Assembly: GCF_047948215.1 (NCBI RefSeq)
Contig: NC_134458.1
Location: 146,700,536 to 146,764,535, forward strand
Direction: 5' to 3'
From: Lycorma delicatula
Taxonomy: Eukaryota > Arthropoda > Insecta > Hemiptera > Fulgoridae
DNA length: 64,000 nt
Of the stretch, positions 20,701 through 31,270 are shown piece after piece (positions within the stretch are counted from its first letter, which is position 1; each line of letters begins with the position of its first letter). The translations under genes were made by a program, and so were the position numbers. The notes under the pieces were generated by a model that worked only from the letters and a program-made list of their open reading frames with translations, searched no databases and was not told where the DNA came from.

Positions 20701-20859
20701 GTCAAGAAAATCATGCACATTAACAAAAAAGAAAGCATTATTGTTAAATGAAACCGAACCGACATGTATTTACAGACTAGATTAGCGACATTTAACTTTT
20801 TTCCGAATAGTTCACCTTAGAACATGTAGATCATTTATTTATTTGCGGTTGCTTTTTTT
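20701..20859. other. flank between Jockey 5' end and RTE-like LINE
   Basis: AT-rich DNA of about 160 bp without recognisable content. It may still include the extreme 5' end of the Jockey element or the 3' UTR of the neighbouring LINE. Confidence 0.35.
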
Positions 20860-22560
20860 TTTCTCTCTATTTTCCTATGTGCCCAGTGCATCTTCATTCT
20901 TTCTGATATCTTTCCTTCGTTCTTCATCAAGTTCAGCTCTGTTCTGTTTGCGTTTTGGCACTTCTTGCGATCTTATATTTTTATCTTTTAATATTCTCTT
21001 TAAAATTTCTCTTTTCTTATAATTTTTTCAGTTATCTTAAGCTATTTTAGGTCTTCTTGGACTTACCCATCGGGTTGGTCTAGTGGTTAACGCGTCTTCC
21101 CAAATCAGCTGATTTGGAAAGTCGAGAGTTACAGCGTTCAAGTCCTAGTAAAGCCAGTTATTTTTACACGGATTTGAATACTAGATCGTGGATACCGGTG
21201 TTCTTTGGTGGTTGGGTTTCAATTAACCACACATCTCAGGAATGGTCGAACTGAGAATGTACAAGACTACACTTCATTTACACTCATACATATCATCCTC
21301 ATTCATCCTCTGAAGAATTATCTAAACGGTAGTTACCGGAGGGCTAAACAGTAAAAAAGAAAGAAAAGGTCTTCTTGGACTTATGTGAAACCATTTATCT
21401 AGTTTTTTTACTTTGGAAGAAATCAAAAATTTGTTTAGTCAATCTACTGTTATTCATTCTAAATAATTGGGAGTAAAATGCATTTCGACTTTTCCTTATC
21501 GTATCTGACAGTTTTTCAATTTTAGTATAAAGTTGGTTATTTGGAATTAATTTTACCTGATTATTTTGAAATTTAGGGCCTAAAACGTTTCTTATAAATT
21601 TCCTTTCTTTTTTTTCTAGATTTTCTAGTAGACCTTTGTTGCACAGTCTTAGGGTTTCTGCCGCATTGAGTGCTTCCGGCTTTATCGCAGTTTTATAGTG
21701 TTGAAAGTTTTAGTTCAGTGATAAAGACCATTTGTTATGTGTTTTCGTTAGCTGGAGAGATAATTCCATTTTATTAGTTCTAATTATTACGCTTTTTTAA
21801 CTGAAGAATTCCTACTGATCCATTCTCCAAGATATTTGAAATTATCCACTTTATCTTTGTATTTTTTTTTTCAATTATTTATAATCAAGAAATTCGAGCA
21901 GTTTTTATCATAAGTCAAAATTTTAGTTTCCTCAAACGCGATTTTTAATCTCATTTTAGCAGCTTGTTTTTCTAATTCTTTAATTTGTTGTTTAGCTTCT
22001 TTCCAGTTTTTAGCTTATGACGTATTAGCGAAAGCTAAACAGTTAATCTGTTGTCCGTTACTTCCAAGTCTTGTTTCACTATTTTTATCTAAACTTTTGT
22101 TCCATTCTCTAATTAATTTTTTTGCATTCTCTAACTACCTTTTTAACTGTAGGATTTGCCACAGTAGCAAAGAAAGTCCATCTCCTTGTCTTACGCCGGT
22201 TTCGATAGGAAAAGGATCAGATAATTCTTCCAGAAATTTTATTTCGGAGTAAGTTCTAGTTAATTGTGTTATCTAAGCCTAATTCTGTTAATGTTGAAAA
22301 AAGTGATGTTCTATCTACCGAATCGTATGCTTTTTGAAAATGAATAAAAGTTATATCATATGTTCTGTTTTGACACTTACAGTATTTCATAATATTTTTG
22401 AGATTAAAGATTTGCTCCGCGCAAGATCTATTTTTCCTAAATCCACCCTGATATTCACCCAATTGAGGTTCGGCACGATAGAATTTTGTATGTAACTTCC
22501 AAAATCGAAATTCATCTGTAGTTTTTTGGGTCTGTTTTGGATCCTTTTTGTGGATGAATT
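20860..22560 (-). mobile_element. decayed RTE-like LINE, RT and C-terminal part, 5'-truncated
   Basis: Minus-strand translation with several breaks gives FIHKKDPKQTQ (RT start), LGEYQGGFRKNRSCAEQIFN and FQKAYDSVDRTSLFSTLTE (22462-22256), TGVRQGDGLS (about 22195), NCLAFANTS (about 22045-22018, where F-A-D-D is expected, so the catalytic pair is lost), IKELEKQAAKMRLKIAFEET (about 21990-21930), FKYLGEWIS (about 21840-21815), ALNAAETLRL and LENLEKKERKFIRNVLGPKF (21680-21575). After the inserted SINE it ends in the basic tail EVPKRKQNRAELDEERRK (20975-20922). Endonuclease and 5' end are missing. Clade assignment is tentative. It is a dead relative of 12230-12740. Confidence 0.75.
21066..21366 (+). 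repeat. SINE family A inserted in the RTE-like LINE, with 17-bp target-site duplication
   Basis: The exact 17-bp repeat AGGTCTTCTTGGACTTA flanks the SINE at 21049-21065 and 21367-21383. The head CCCATCGGGTTGGTCTAGTG with GTTAACGCG holds box A. GTTCAAGTCCTAGTAAA is the box B region. The body has TTCTTTGGTGGTTGGGTTTC, AATTAACCACACATCTCAGG and AATGGTCG. Tail type 1 (CATATCATCCTCATTCATCC, TCTGAAGAATTATC, AACGGTAGTTACCGGAGGG, CTAAACAG) ends in an A-rich run. The long duplication is typical of LINE-driven insertion. The SINE is younger than the LINE it interrupts. Confidence 0.92.
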
Positions 22561-22599
22561 TAACATTTTATTAATAAAATAAAAACGTAGATTAACTTA

Positions 22600-24090
22600 A
22601 ATTCTGCACTTAGATAAGTAAAAATGTACATATTTAGCCATATTTTTACAAAAGTTGATCCAGGTGAGCGCTCTGCGCAGCGATCTACTTTTGTACTGGA
22701 GAGATCATATTGAGAGTGACCTGACGCAAACGTTTTGCCAATGCCATCAATTTCTTGTAAAGTGTTCACCGGCAGTTCATCTATAGTGTGGAAATTTTAT
22801 TTATGTACTCTATCCTTTATACAATCTCGAAGGAAAAATCGCAACTACACAAATTTGGGAACCGCTGAGATATGTAAAATCCGCATGAACAAGTGTTAGT
22901 AAATCATTTGATGTATGATACATTGCTCCATCGTATTGGAAGAAGTCGTACTCTTAACACGAACTAAAATCTGAGCGTAGAATTCTTCGAAAATTATACG
23001 CGGTACATTTCTGTATTTGACAGTCCGGTTAAAAAAATATTTATCTCACTATGCGTTGACCACTGTGTGAAACAAAACACCATACATCGATTGTCTCATC
23101 TTGAAGTTGACACTTAAATATTGGTGAGGCTTTTCATTCATCCGATACGTGGTGTTGGTGCGAATTAACATGGACAGATAAATGAAATCAAACCTCGTCT
23201 GACATGAAATACGTGATTCATCTGTCCATAAACAAAGTTTTTGAGAAGCCAGTGGCAATAATTAAGATGTTTTGGTTTGTTTATTCTGTTACGTTGTTGC
23301 ACAGTTGTTAAATGATACGGTTTCAATTTTAAAAAGTGAAGAATCTTATGTCAAGATGAAATATTCTCACCATTTCGTTAAAATAACTTTTTTAATAAAA
23401 AATTTTTCGAACCGGTATCAATATTTTGAAAATCGGCCATGACCTTGGAGTCCTAACAGAGTGTTGCCTATTTGCATTTTGAAAGTGATCCCGTTGTCCG
23501 ACATTTTTTAACTAAATCGTGTATGCTTTCTTTCTTTTTCCTGTTTAGCCTCCGGCAACTACCGTTTAGATAATTCTTCAGAGGATGATATGTATGAGTG
23601 TAAATGAAGTGTAGTCTTGTACATTCTCAGTTCGACCATTCCTGAGATGTGTGATTAATTGAAACCCAACCACCAAAGAACACCGGTATCCACGATCTAG
23701 TATTCAAATCCACGTAAAAATATCTGGCTTTACTAGGACTTGAACGCTGTATCTCTCGACTTCCAAATCAGCTGATTTGGGAAGACGCGTTAACCACTAG
23801 ACCAACCCGGTGGGTTAAATCGTGTATGCTACTTTTTGCTAGGATACTGGCACTCGGATAGTTTCTTGAAAGGATTCAAAACGCAGATAAGCTTTTACTA
23901 TACATCAACCCATTTTTCTATCGATTTAGGCATTTTAGAAAAACACAATTTCAAAGAACCATATTATCGTGCATTGAGGTATGAATAGTTACAACTGACA
24001 AGAGTAGTAACGTGCATAACCAATAGTGTGCTAATAGTATCTGCGTTAAATGTGACACTCAAATAACTGCAGTTTGAGCCGGCTCGGTTC
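22600..24090 (-). pseudogene. decayed Tc1/mariner-superfamily transposase, split by a SINE
   Basis: Minus-strand pieces follow the order of insect Tc1/mariner-superfamily transposases of the type often annotated with DUF4817. An N-terminal part from about 23890 gives SFQETIRVPVS and, over frameshifts, SIHDLVKKCRTTGSLSKCK (frames broken at the SINE). The middle has LLKNFVYGQMNH and LWTDESRIS (first catalytic Asp, about 23225) and EKPHQYLSVNFKMRQSMYGV (about 23135-23080). The end has DFFQYDGAMYHTSNDLL (second catalytic Asp region, about 22950-22900) and RDCIKDRVHK with FHTIDELPVNTLQEIDGIG (22815-22730). Many stops. The 5' and 3' borders are not resolved, and the 3' side lies next to the RTE-like LINE. 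Confidence 0.68.
23528..23815 (-). repeat. SINE family A in a transposase, with 15-bp target-site duplication
   Basis: Flanked by TAAATCGTGTATGCT at 23513-23527 and 23816-23830. Minus orientation: the tail type 1 (CTGTTTAGCCTCCGGCAACT, ACCGTTTAGATAATTCTTCA) is on the left, and the tRNA-like head (AACCACTAGACCAACCCGG, reverse complement) is on the right. It splits the Tc1-like transposase reading. Confidence 0.92.
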
Positions 24091-24109
24091 GGTTATAAGT
24101 TGCTCACCC

Positions 24110-24111
<2 letters not shown>

Positions 24112-24141
<30 letters not shown>
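24112..24141. repeat. (TA)n microsatellite
   Basis: About 15 TA units directly after GCTCACCCGG. Simple repeat, no other role seen. Confidence 0.95.
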
Positions 24142-24145
<4 letters not shown>

Positions 24146-24249
24146 TATGAAATAATTACTAAAAAATTTCTATATGTGGATGTATTTTTGATGTGATAGT
24201 CAAAAAAAAGGTTACTTAACATTTCACTCACGAAAGTGACAACCAGTTT

Positions 24250-24490
24250 TTAAGAATATGGCAAGCTTAGTGTGGGAAGTGAGAAATAAAGAATTACTTC
24301 ATATTCTTTACTGTATCATTGTTACCGTCATACCGAGCCTTCCGACATGAAGGTGATATTCAGCCGTACTAGTGACTTTCAGTCTTTTCATTTCAGAAAC
24401 TCAGATGTATAATGAACATCGTTAATATCAGAGAAATAATTCTCGATTGGTTTCACTTCTGTATCAAATCCTTTATAATTGTGACAACTG
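24250..24490. repeat. ancient dispersed repeat family G, copy 1
   Basis: Contains CGAGCCTTCCGACATGAAGG, TGATATTCAGCC, CAGTCTTTTCATTTCAGAAA, TGTATAATGAACATCGTTA and ATCAGAGAAATAATTCTC. These align in order with 27781-28010, 30598-30790, 31075-31270, 40600-40830 and 50870-51070. It is heavily diverged and its origin is unknown. Confidence 0.5.
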
Positions 24491-26696
24491 TAATAAAAAT
24501 TGGTACAAATAATCAAAACCAACAAACAATGAGTTATATATAACATTTGTAATGATCAGGGAAGATATCTACGAGTATGGGAAGCCATTCACGATTTGCG
24601 TGATACGTTGTCGATGGATGTGGCGAACTATCACGTCTTATCATGTTAGGTGGAGTGGGGAGAGATCAGAAAGCATGTCACGTGATTCACGGCTGTTAAC
24701 ATCATTCCAGGGCATGTTGTATTCTACGCGTTTAACAGTTTTATATGAAATTTTTGTACTTAAAAAAATGGAGAAAAGATTTATACAGATTAATATACTC
24801 GTACAACGCAGTATTTCTTTGTATGAAAAATTTTATATGTAGTACATTACAGCGTTAGTTTCATTATCAACACAGATTGTGCTTTTTTATATTTTTCTAT
24901 ACATTAATAAATCAATACAACTTCGAAAATTAATTTATAAATACGTAGATTTTTTAATTGGCTTGGTATTTTTTATATGCTACAAAATTCATTTTAACTA
25001 TTGTTAGCTATCAATCTGTTCTATATAAATAAATAAAAAGTAAATTGTTATTTTTTATTTATTTTAGGAAATAAATTCTAATTATAGTTTCGAAATCTTA
25101 AAATTTAATTTAAAGATTTTTCTAGGTGTTCATATTTCATGCTATTTTAAAGGAGAGTCCTGGAAAACATAACAATCACATCATGGGTACGGTCAGGGGG
25201 GTATAGAATTTTTAAAGATGCTACCATAAAATTTCTGAACGGTCAATTGATTAATTATATACAAATTTTTTATTTTATTGTATTTAAAATACTATTTTAA
25301 ACAATTTCCCTCAAAAATGTTATCTTTTAATTCATAAATGGAAAGTAATAATAACGTAATTTATTTTTCATAGTTTGTTCAAATTCTCTTTATCTTCTGG
25401 TTCTAGGTCAAGCCAGATCAATTTTATTTTAACAATCGGTCCCTTAACACTGATTTCTAGCCGCAATCTTTTTTTTTTGTTCACTTATCAATATATTCTT
25501 TTCTGACGAACCGGAAAATTTGAATAATTATCGACAGGTATATTTATACACAAATAAGGGATGCAGCTCCTTTAGAAACCGGTTCAGAAAGTTACGTAAG
25601 TTACCGAATCCTTGCGGAATTTTATTTTTTTTTATTAAAGTTTGAAATTTGTGAAACGTTTAGAATTCTTGATGCATAGGTGTACATTAATGGGTTTTTT
25701 TTTTGTGAGGTAGTTCTATATATGAAATCAAGACCTAATATAATATTAATTAATCAAAAAGAAAAAAAAATCTTGTTAAATATAATTTGTTGTTAATACT
25801 CTTATTCTCTTTAATTTTTCTTTGAAGTTTCTATTTTTCAGTTGATGCCTCAATACTGGATTACCTCTCTCTTAAATCTTAAATTATAGATTTATTTTTA
25901 TAATAACTCCTCTGCAGACTTTAATTATTGATTTAGCAGTCGGAAGAATTATTTAATATAATAATATCATTATGGCAGTGAATTAATATCAATATGAAAA
26001 CTACTAAGGAAAAGAATAGAGGATTTTTAATTGTGCTATTTTAAAAGAGCGTACTTATAATTACGCCGACTAATAAGGTTGGAAGTGAAGAGGTTTTATA
26101 ATGAATCGATGGATAAAGAAAAGGCTCTTATTAATTATAACTTGAATAATAAATTGAATTAGTTACTTATTAAGAAATCCAGGATTATTTATTATAATTT
26201 AGTAATGAGGGGGAAAAAGTGTAAAATATAAAAACTGGTAAGGGAGAGAAGTATTTGGATATAAAAAGCAAATCGTAAGACATTTTAAAGATTTAGCATT
26301 AATCATAGAGATGAAGTTAGATTGGAATTTAGATGTGATGTGAAAATAAATGTTAAGTAATTGTAAAGCAGACGTGTTCAAATTTTTTTTGAATCTTGCT
26401 TATCATTGTAAATAGTGTCTTTTACATTCGATTCCAGGTGTCGTTTTTATAGATTTTAAGGTTAAGTGCTAAAATTAATTGTTGCGGGTAACCTGACGAG
26501 TGATAAATGACTTCTGTAAGTGATTTAACATTTTTCAAGACTAACAAGCCACCCGTGCCTGGCTTACTAAGGAAAATGAGGAGTGAATTAGTTTTCCGTT
26601 CCCTGTATTTTAAAAATAACACAAATCCAGTTATTTTGCGAAAAAAATTTATAATATTATAGATAACTTGAATCATGATAATTACAGTTTATACGT
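24491..26696. other. AT-rich anonymous DNA
   Basis: About 2.2 kb without a recognisable gene or repeat. The 96-aa ORF at 24552-24842 and the 84-aa minus ORF at 26422-26676 match no family I know and lack gene-like context. Confidence 0.4.
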
Positions 26697-27780
26697 GTGG
26701 CTCTAAATGTTAATTCTGTAGGTTGTGGTTGGCAACAGAACATTCGTGTTTGGCCGCCACAGCGTCACCAGTATTTTCGTTGTGGAACTGTTTGCTATTA
26801 TAAGGTCTCAAGCGTAATTAACCCAACATTTCGACATGTACTTGTTTGCTGGAATTCCATGAGCGCCTTACAGGCGATTAGTGACGTGTACTCCAGACAT
26901 CCTATTGTTTGTGAAGTTCATTGTGTTATTTAGCAAATGACTAGACGTAGTACAATAGTGAGTAAGTGAGCTTCTACTGGATCCCCAACCATATTGGAAT
27001 TTCAGACAATGAGCGCGCAGATAGTGCGGCAAAAGAAGCTTGTTTTCAGCCTAATTTTACAAATTGCTATTCTTCTAACGATCTTGTTTGTATCCTGAAG
27101 AGGGTAGTTCACGTTGAGAGGCAAAGTGAATGGGATGCTATTATTAACAATAAAATTCATCCATTTAAGTAGACTGTGTCTCCGTGGAGCTTCTTATGCA
27201 GAAATAACCGTCGGGAGGAGGCTATTATCTGCCGTTTGCGAATAGGGCGCACTAGGCTTGCCCATGGATATCAGATGATGGAAACAGATGCACCTGTTTG
27301 TGCTCGCTGCGACTGCCAACTAACAGTGCACCACATCCTTGTGGATTGTATTTATTATGCGGCATTGCGTCGCAAGTTTAAACTAGAGGCTGACATGCGA
27401 AATATGTTGGGGAACATTCCAGTGATGATATCGATTGTCTTGTGATTAACATAAAGGCCTTGCATCTTGATTCAAAAATGTATTTATTTATTTATACGCC
27501 CTTCTCGACTGTTTATGCCGTTTGGCGTATCCCGGATGGTAATTTTTATTCTTAATGTTAATGTTGTATCCACTGTGGTACTTATTTGTGTTTTTATTTC
27601 GCTTTTCGCATATGTTATAGGCTTTTTCGTTTTAAGATGTATTTTTACGTTGCTAGGTTTCAGTTTTTAATTAATTTTTAATTGTCAATTTGTAACTTTT
27701 TTTTTATCTACAAAAAAATGTATCGTTTGCGGACGATGATAACGCGAAAGCGTTTTTCGCCCAGAAAAACAAAAACAGAA
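26697..27780 (+). mobile_element. 3' part of an I-like LINE: RNase H, C-terminal zinc-like motif and 3' UTR
   Basis: Plus-strand translation with two interruptions gives FRHVLVCWNSMSALQAISDV (RNase H; TDSLSALQAI would be usual, so the catalytic Asp has become Asn) and SRHPIVCEVHCVI (26840-26930). Then come FYWIPNHIGISDNERADSAA with KEA (26972-27034, the D/H motif at the end of RNase H), IICRLRIGRTRLAHGY (27224-27271) and CARCDCQLTVHHILVDC (27301-27351, CxxC..HH..C). The 3' UTR contains the hairpin GATGATAACGCGAAAGCG plus TTTTTCGCCC. RT and endonuclease are absent (5' truncation). RNase H separates this element from Jockey and places it with I-like clades. It is related to 1-590. Confidence 0.8.
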
Positions 27781-28020
27781 ACCCTTCTTCATTGAGCCAA
27801 ATATACGTTTGCATATCAGCATGCCAAGTTCACTAAAATGTAAGTGATATTCACCCTTACAAATGACACCTTCTGTCTGTTCATTTCAAAGATTGACTAT
27901 ACAGGGAACATTATTTATTACTCTCAAAAAAAGTAATACTAACTGGTTCCTATTTTACCTCAGGTGCTTTACATTACATTGTAGCGTTAAAAAAGACTAG
28001 GATAGAGAGTGCAAAGCAAC
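27781..28020. repeat. ancient dispersed repeat family G, copy 2
   Basis: CTTCTTCATTGAGCCAAATA then TACGTTTGCATATCAGCATG, TGATATTCACCCTTACAAAT, GACACCTTCTGTCTGTTCAT and CTCAGGTGCTTTACATTACA. Shares these blocks in order with the other family-G copies. It starts right after the LINE 3' end. Confidence 0.6.
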
Positions 28021-28062
28021 AATTATCGTGAAATAGTTCATTATGTTCACTACTTCAACGCA

Positions 28063-28347
28063 ACTCCTTTCTTTTTTCCTGTTTAGCCTCCGGTAAATAC
28101 CGTTCAGATAATACTTCAGAGGATGATATGTACGAGTGTAAATTAAGTGTACATTCTCAGTTCGACCGTTCCTCAGATGTGTGGTTAATTGAAACCCAAC
28201 CACCAAAGAACACCGGTATCTACGATCTAGTATTCAAATCCGTGTAAAAATAACTGGCTTTATTAGGACTTGAACGCTGGAACTCCCGACTTCCAAATCA
28301 GCTGATTTGAGAAAAGATGCGTTCACCACCAGACCTACCCGGTGGGT
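28063..28347 (-). repeat. SINE family A with 12-bp target-site duplication
   Basis: TACTTCAACGCA flanks the unit at 28051-28062 and 28348-28359. The left end CTTTTTTCCTGTTTAGCCTC and CGGTAAATACCG is tail type 1. The right end AGACCTACCCGGTGGGT is the tRNA-like head, reverse complement. Confidence 0.88.
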
Positions 28348-30559
28348 TACTTCAACGCAGTTGGGGAAACAATTATTTACGTAAAAAATCAGTATTTAGA
28401 TCTATTATTATATCAGGTAAGATAGATTTATTTACAGTTTTCATAACTTGCTAATTTAAAAGAAAAAAAAGATAAAACTAGACGAGTTATTAAAGAAACA
28501 GTTTTAAGAAATAGGGTAAAATATATTAATGGAAGTTAAAACTCCTTTCTCAATCAGAAATTCAATCTAGCAGTCTGTGGTTAACAGTTTTACAATATTG
28601 TTTTTCTAAATAAAGAGAAAGTTAAATGTCTGCTTAAGAGTTATTAGTTTTAATATTTAAATGTATTTTGTTGCGGTTTTTTAATATATATATATATTTC
28701 AACATTAATTGTTGACTAATTATTAGATAATGTAACAACTAAAAATAATTGTTATTTACATATCATATTTCCACTTTTGCAACTTTAATTATCAATTTGT
28801 TGGCATTATTTCAGTCACATTATATATATGCGGTATAAAATTAGTTAAGATTATTTTTTCCTTTCTCTTAATAGTTGGTAAATTTTTTAAATCGACTTTC
28901 TAATATTATTTGTAATAATTTATTTCATAATTTAATCGATTTTTTTTTTCTTTAATACAGGATATAATTTTAGTGTATTATATCATTCTACAAATTTATC
29001 ACTCAATTCGTTTCTGATTGTTATTGAATTCTTATACGTAGTGATAATAATACTAATAATAATAATTTTATTCGCGCTCGCTATTACAAGCTGAGGCCCA
29101 GTTACCGTACCTTTTTTTCTTTTTTTGATGAAAGATGAATTTTGTAGCGTATAATAAAATTTGAAATCTGACTGGTATTTGAACCAAGAGTCTTTCAAGG
29201 AGTTGCGGTTTTAATACATATTATTAAACGTTTAATAAATTAGTAGTAATAATAATATAATAAAATTTCATCATAATTCAACCAAAAAAAAAAAAGAAAT
29301 CTTAGGTAACTTTTTTCACTGGAATTTTTTTTAGTTTCTCCAGTTAACAAAGTAAACGTAGAAAAAAAAATCGTGGAAGGTTATTTTGGAGGTGGGGTAG
29401 CAGAAAAAATAAAGAATACCGATTTTTAAAACTTTTTGGTTTATTTAAACATGTAATAATAATTATTTTACAGTAAAATTTTGATTAACCCCATCCCAAA
29501 AAAGAAAATAGGTAGCTTTTTTCATGTATAATTACTTTTTCACTATATAGGAATAAATAACCAATGCCAGGATTGTTATACAACTTTGTCAGTTTTTTGT
29601 TTTTATAAAAATCATGTTTTCAATAGTTTTTTAATCCAGTAAAAAGTTATTTTAATATATATATATTTAATTTAAATTAATCGGTACATTTAAAAAATAA
29701 TAATTTACTTCTTTAAAAAGATAGAATGTTTTATTTCCATACAATAACGCCTCGTACACAGTAAAATTATTAAAAAAATAAACGTTAGAATTAAAGTTTT
29801 AACTTTTTAATTAAACAGTTTACCATTTGTTATGGTAGATGTATTAATTTCTTATTCGAATTATTATACTGTTTTCACCTTAATGGTGATGCTTTTAGAG
29901 AAAACAATTTTAGACGAGATATATAATTGAAAAATGTATCTATCAGTTTAACAATTTAAGTCGGTAAGTTGACAATACAAAGGTCAAAACAAGACGATTG
30001 ATGTAAAAATATTTTGCTTTTATAAGGATGGATGCTTTTATTAGTTTTTTTTTTTTTTTTATATCAAAACATTTTCAATATAATACAATTTACGATATTA
30101 TTTTTTTACAACCTACAAAAATGCGACCTAGTAAAATTTTCGTTGACTTCTTTTCTCTTCGAGATATAACTCTTTTTAATATTTTTCAATATCTTCTACT
30201 TCTTTATTCTTTTTTGTTCGGAATTTTAATAGTAACTGTTCCCTTAATATACAAGATACCAAACCAAATTTTATGATTAAACTGCTTCTGAGATAGAAAG
30301 CCAAATAAATGCCGTTACATATGCATACAGAATTGTGTAACCAAGATTTTAAAAAATGTGGGACTTGTGGGAATATAAAAACGGTGATAAATATAAAATA
30401 TATTAAAAAAAACGGGGAGGAATAAAAATGTATGAATGGAGTCATTCCTTTTTTTTAAGTAGGAGAAATGCTATTACCTCCTTTTTTCTCTTTGAATGTT
30501 TTTAATAGCCTGAATGACGTCACATAGCTATATTGAAGGATAACAAACATCTCATTACG
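28348..30559. other. AT-rich anonymous DNA
   Basis: No credible gene. Contains a family-C SINE remnant (29119-29205) and several short TA tracts (for example 28684-28698, 29656-29668). The phenylalanine-rich ORF at 30028-30276 and its antisense neighbour are AT-composition artefacts. Confidence 0.4.
29119..29205 (-). repeat. tRNA-derived SINE remnant, family C, copy 2
   Basis: The minus strand reads ACTCTTGGTTCAAATACCAG (box B-like), then AAATTTTATTATACGCTACA and AAATTCATCTTTCATC. This parallels 10490-10395 on the same strand. Box A is not recognisable. Confidence 0.5.
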
Positions 30560-30790
30560 GGCCCTTTGAGGAAAACTGAGAGAGAGATTAGTCTTTTACT
30601 TCTTCATTGAACCTAAATATACTGTTGTACATGAGCATGCCAAGGCCATCCTTTGAGAAAATACAAATGACATCCATTCAGTATAAAGACCGGTTGTTTA
30701 TTGAATATCGTTATTGTTCAGAGAAAGAGATTCTTTGGCTAACACTATTCGGTATTTTAAAGGCATTATGTACATAAAAAAACTGCTAAG
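30560..30790. repeat. ancient dispersed repeat family G, copy 3
   Basis: ACTTCTTCATTGAACCTAAA, TACTGTTGTACATGAGCATG, CCAAGGCCATCC, TACAAATGACATCCATTCAG and TTCAGAGAAAGAGATTC align with the family. Confidence 0.55.
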
Positions 30791-30949
30791 ATATTGTAAA
30801 TCCGCCTTCTGTTACATATCATTATAATAATAATAATGGACTAAAAATAATTAATCTTTTTATACATAATCGTCGTTTAAAAATCAGAATTTGTTATAAT
30901 ATTCTGTTATACTTAACTGACATTATTCAGACCGCTTTTGTTTGTATGT

Positions 30950-31270
30950 TAATTGTTAAAAGGATAGGCGACTGTCATTAAATACAAGAATCCTGAACTG
31001 GAAAAGCCATTCTAAAAACAACGAAAACCCAATACCAGGCGCGATAAAAAATAAAAGTGAGGAGCGAAGTGGCCTATTTCACTAAGCCAAACATACTATG
31101 GCAGATCGGCGCGAAAACCCCCTACCATAATGCAGAAGATGGATAGCCCTACAAATATACATTCACTCTGTATAAGACAGGCTGTGTAGTGAACATCATT
31201 ACATACAGGGAAATCAAAGTTTATTTTGTACATCAGGTGCTTTACATGCTCACAAACGTAATAGGCTGAG
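30950..31270. repeat. ancient dispersed repeat family G, copy 4 (longer)
   Basis: Begins further left than the others: GGCGACTGTCATTAAATAC, AAGAATCCTGAACTGGAAAA, CCAATACCAGGCGCGATAAA. It continues with TTTCACTAAGCCAAACATAC, ATTCACTCTGTATAAGACAG, GTAGTGAACATCATTAC and CATCAGGTGCTTTACATGC. With 40520-40840 it suggests a unit of at least 320 bp. Confidence 0.6.

Noticed and set aside
15754..20830. Target-site duplication for the Jockey element
   Set aside because: I compared the flank beside the T run with the DNA beyond 20690 and found no convincing direct repeat, so none is claimed.
30028..30276. 82-aa hydrophobic ORF, possible membrane protein
   Set aside because: The Phe/Ile/Tyr-rich sequence is what AT-rich DNA encodes by chance. 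No signal, context or similarity.
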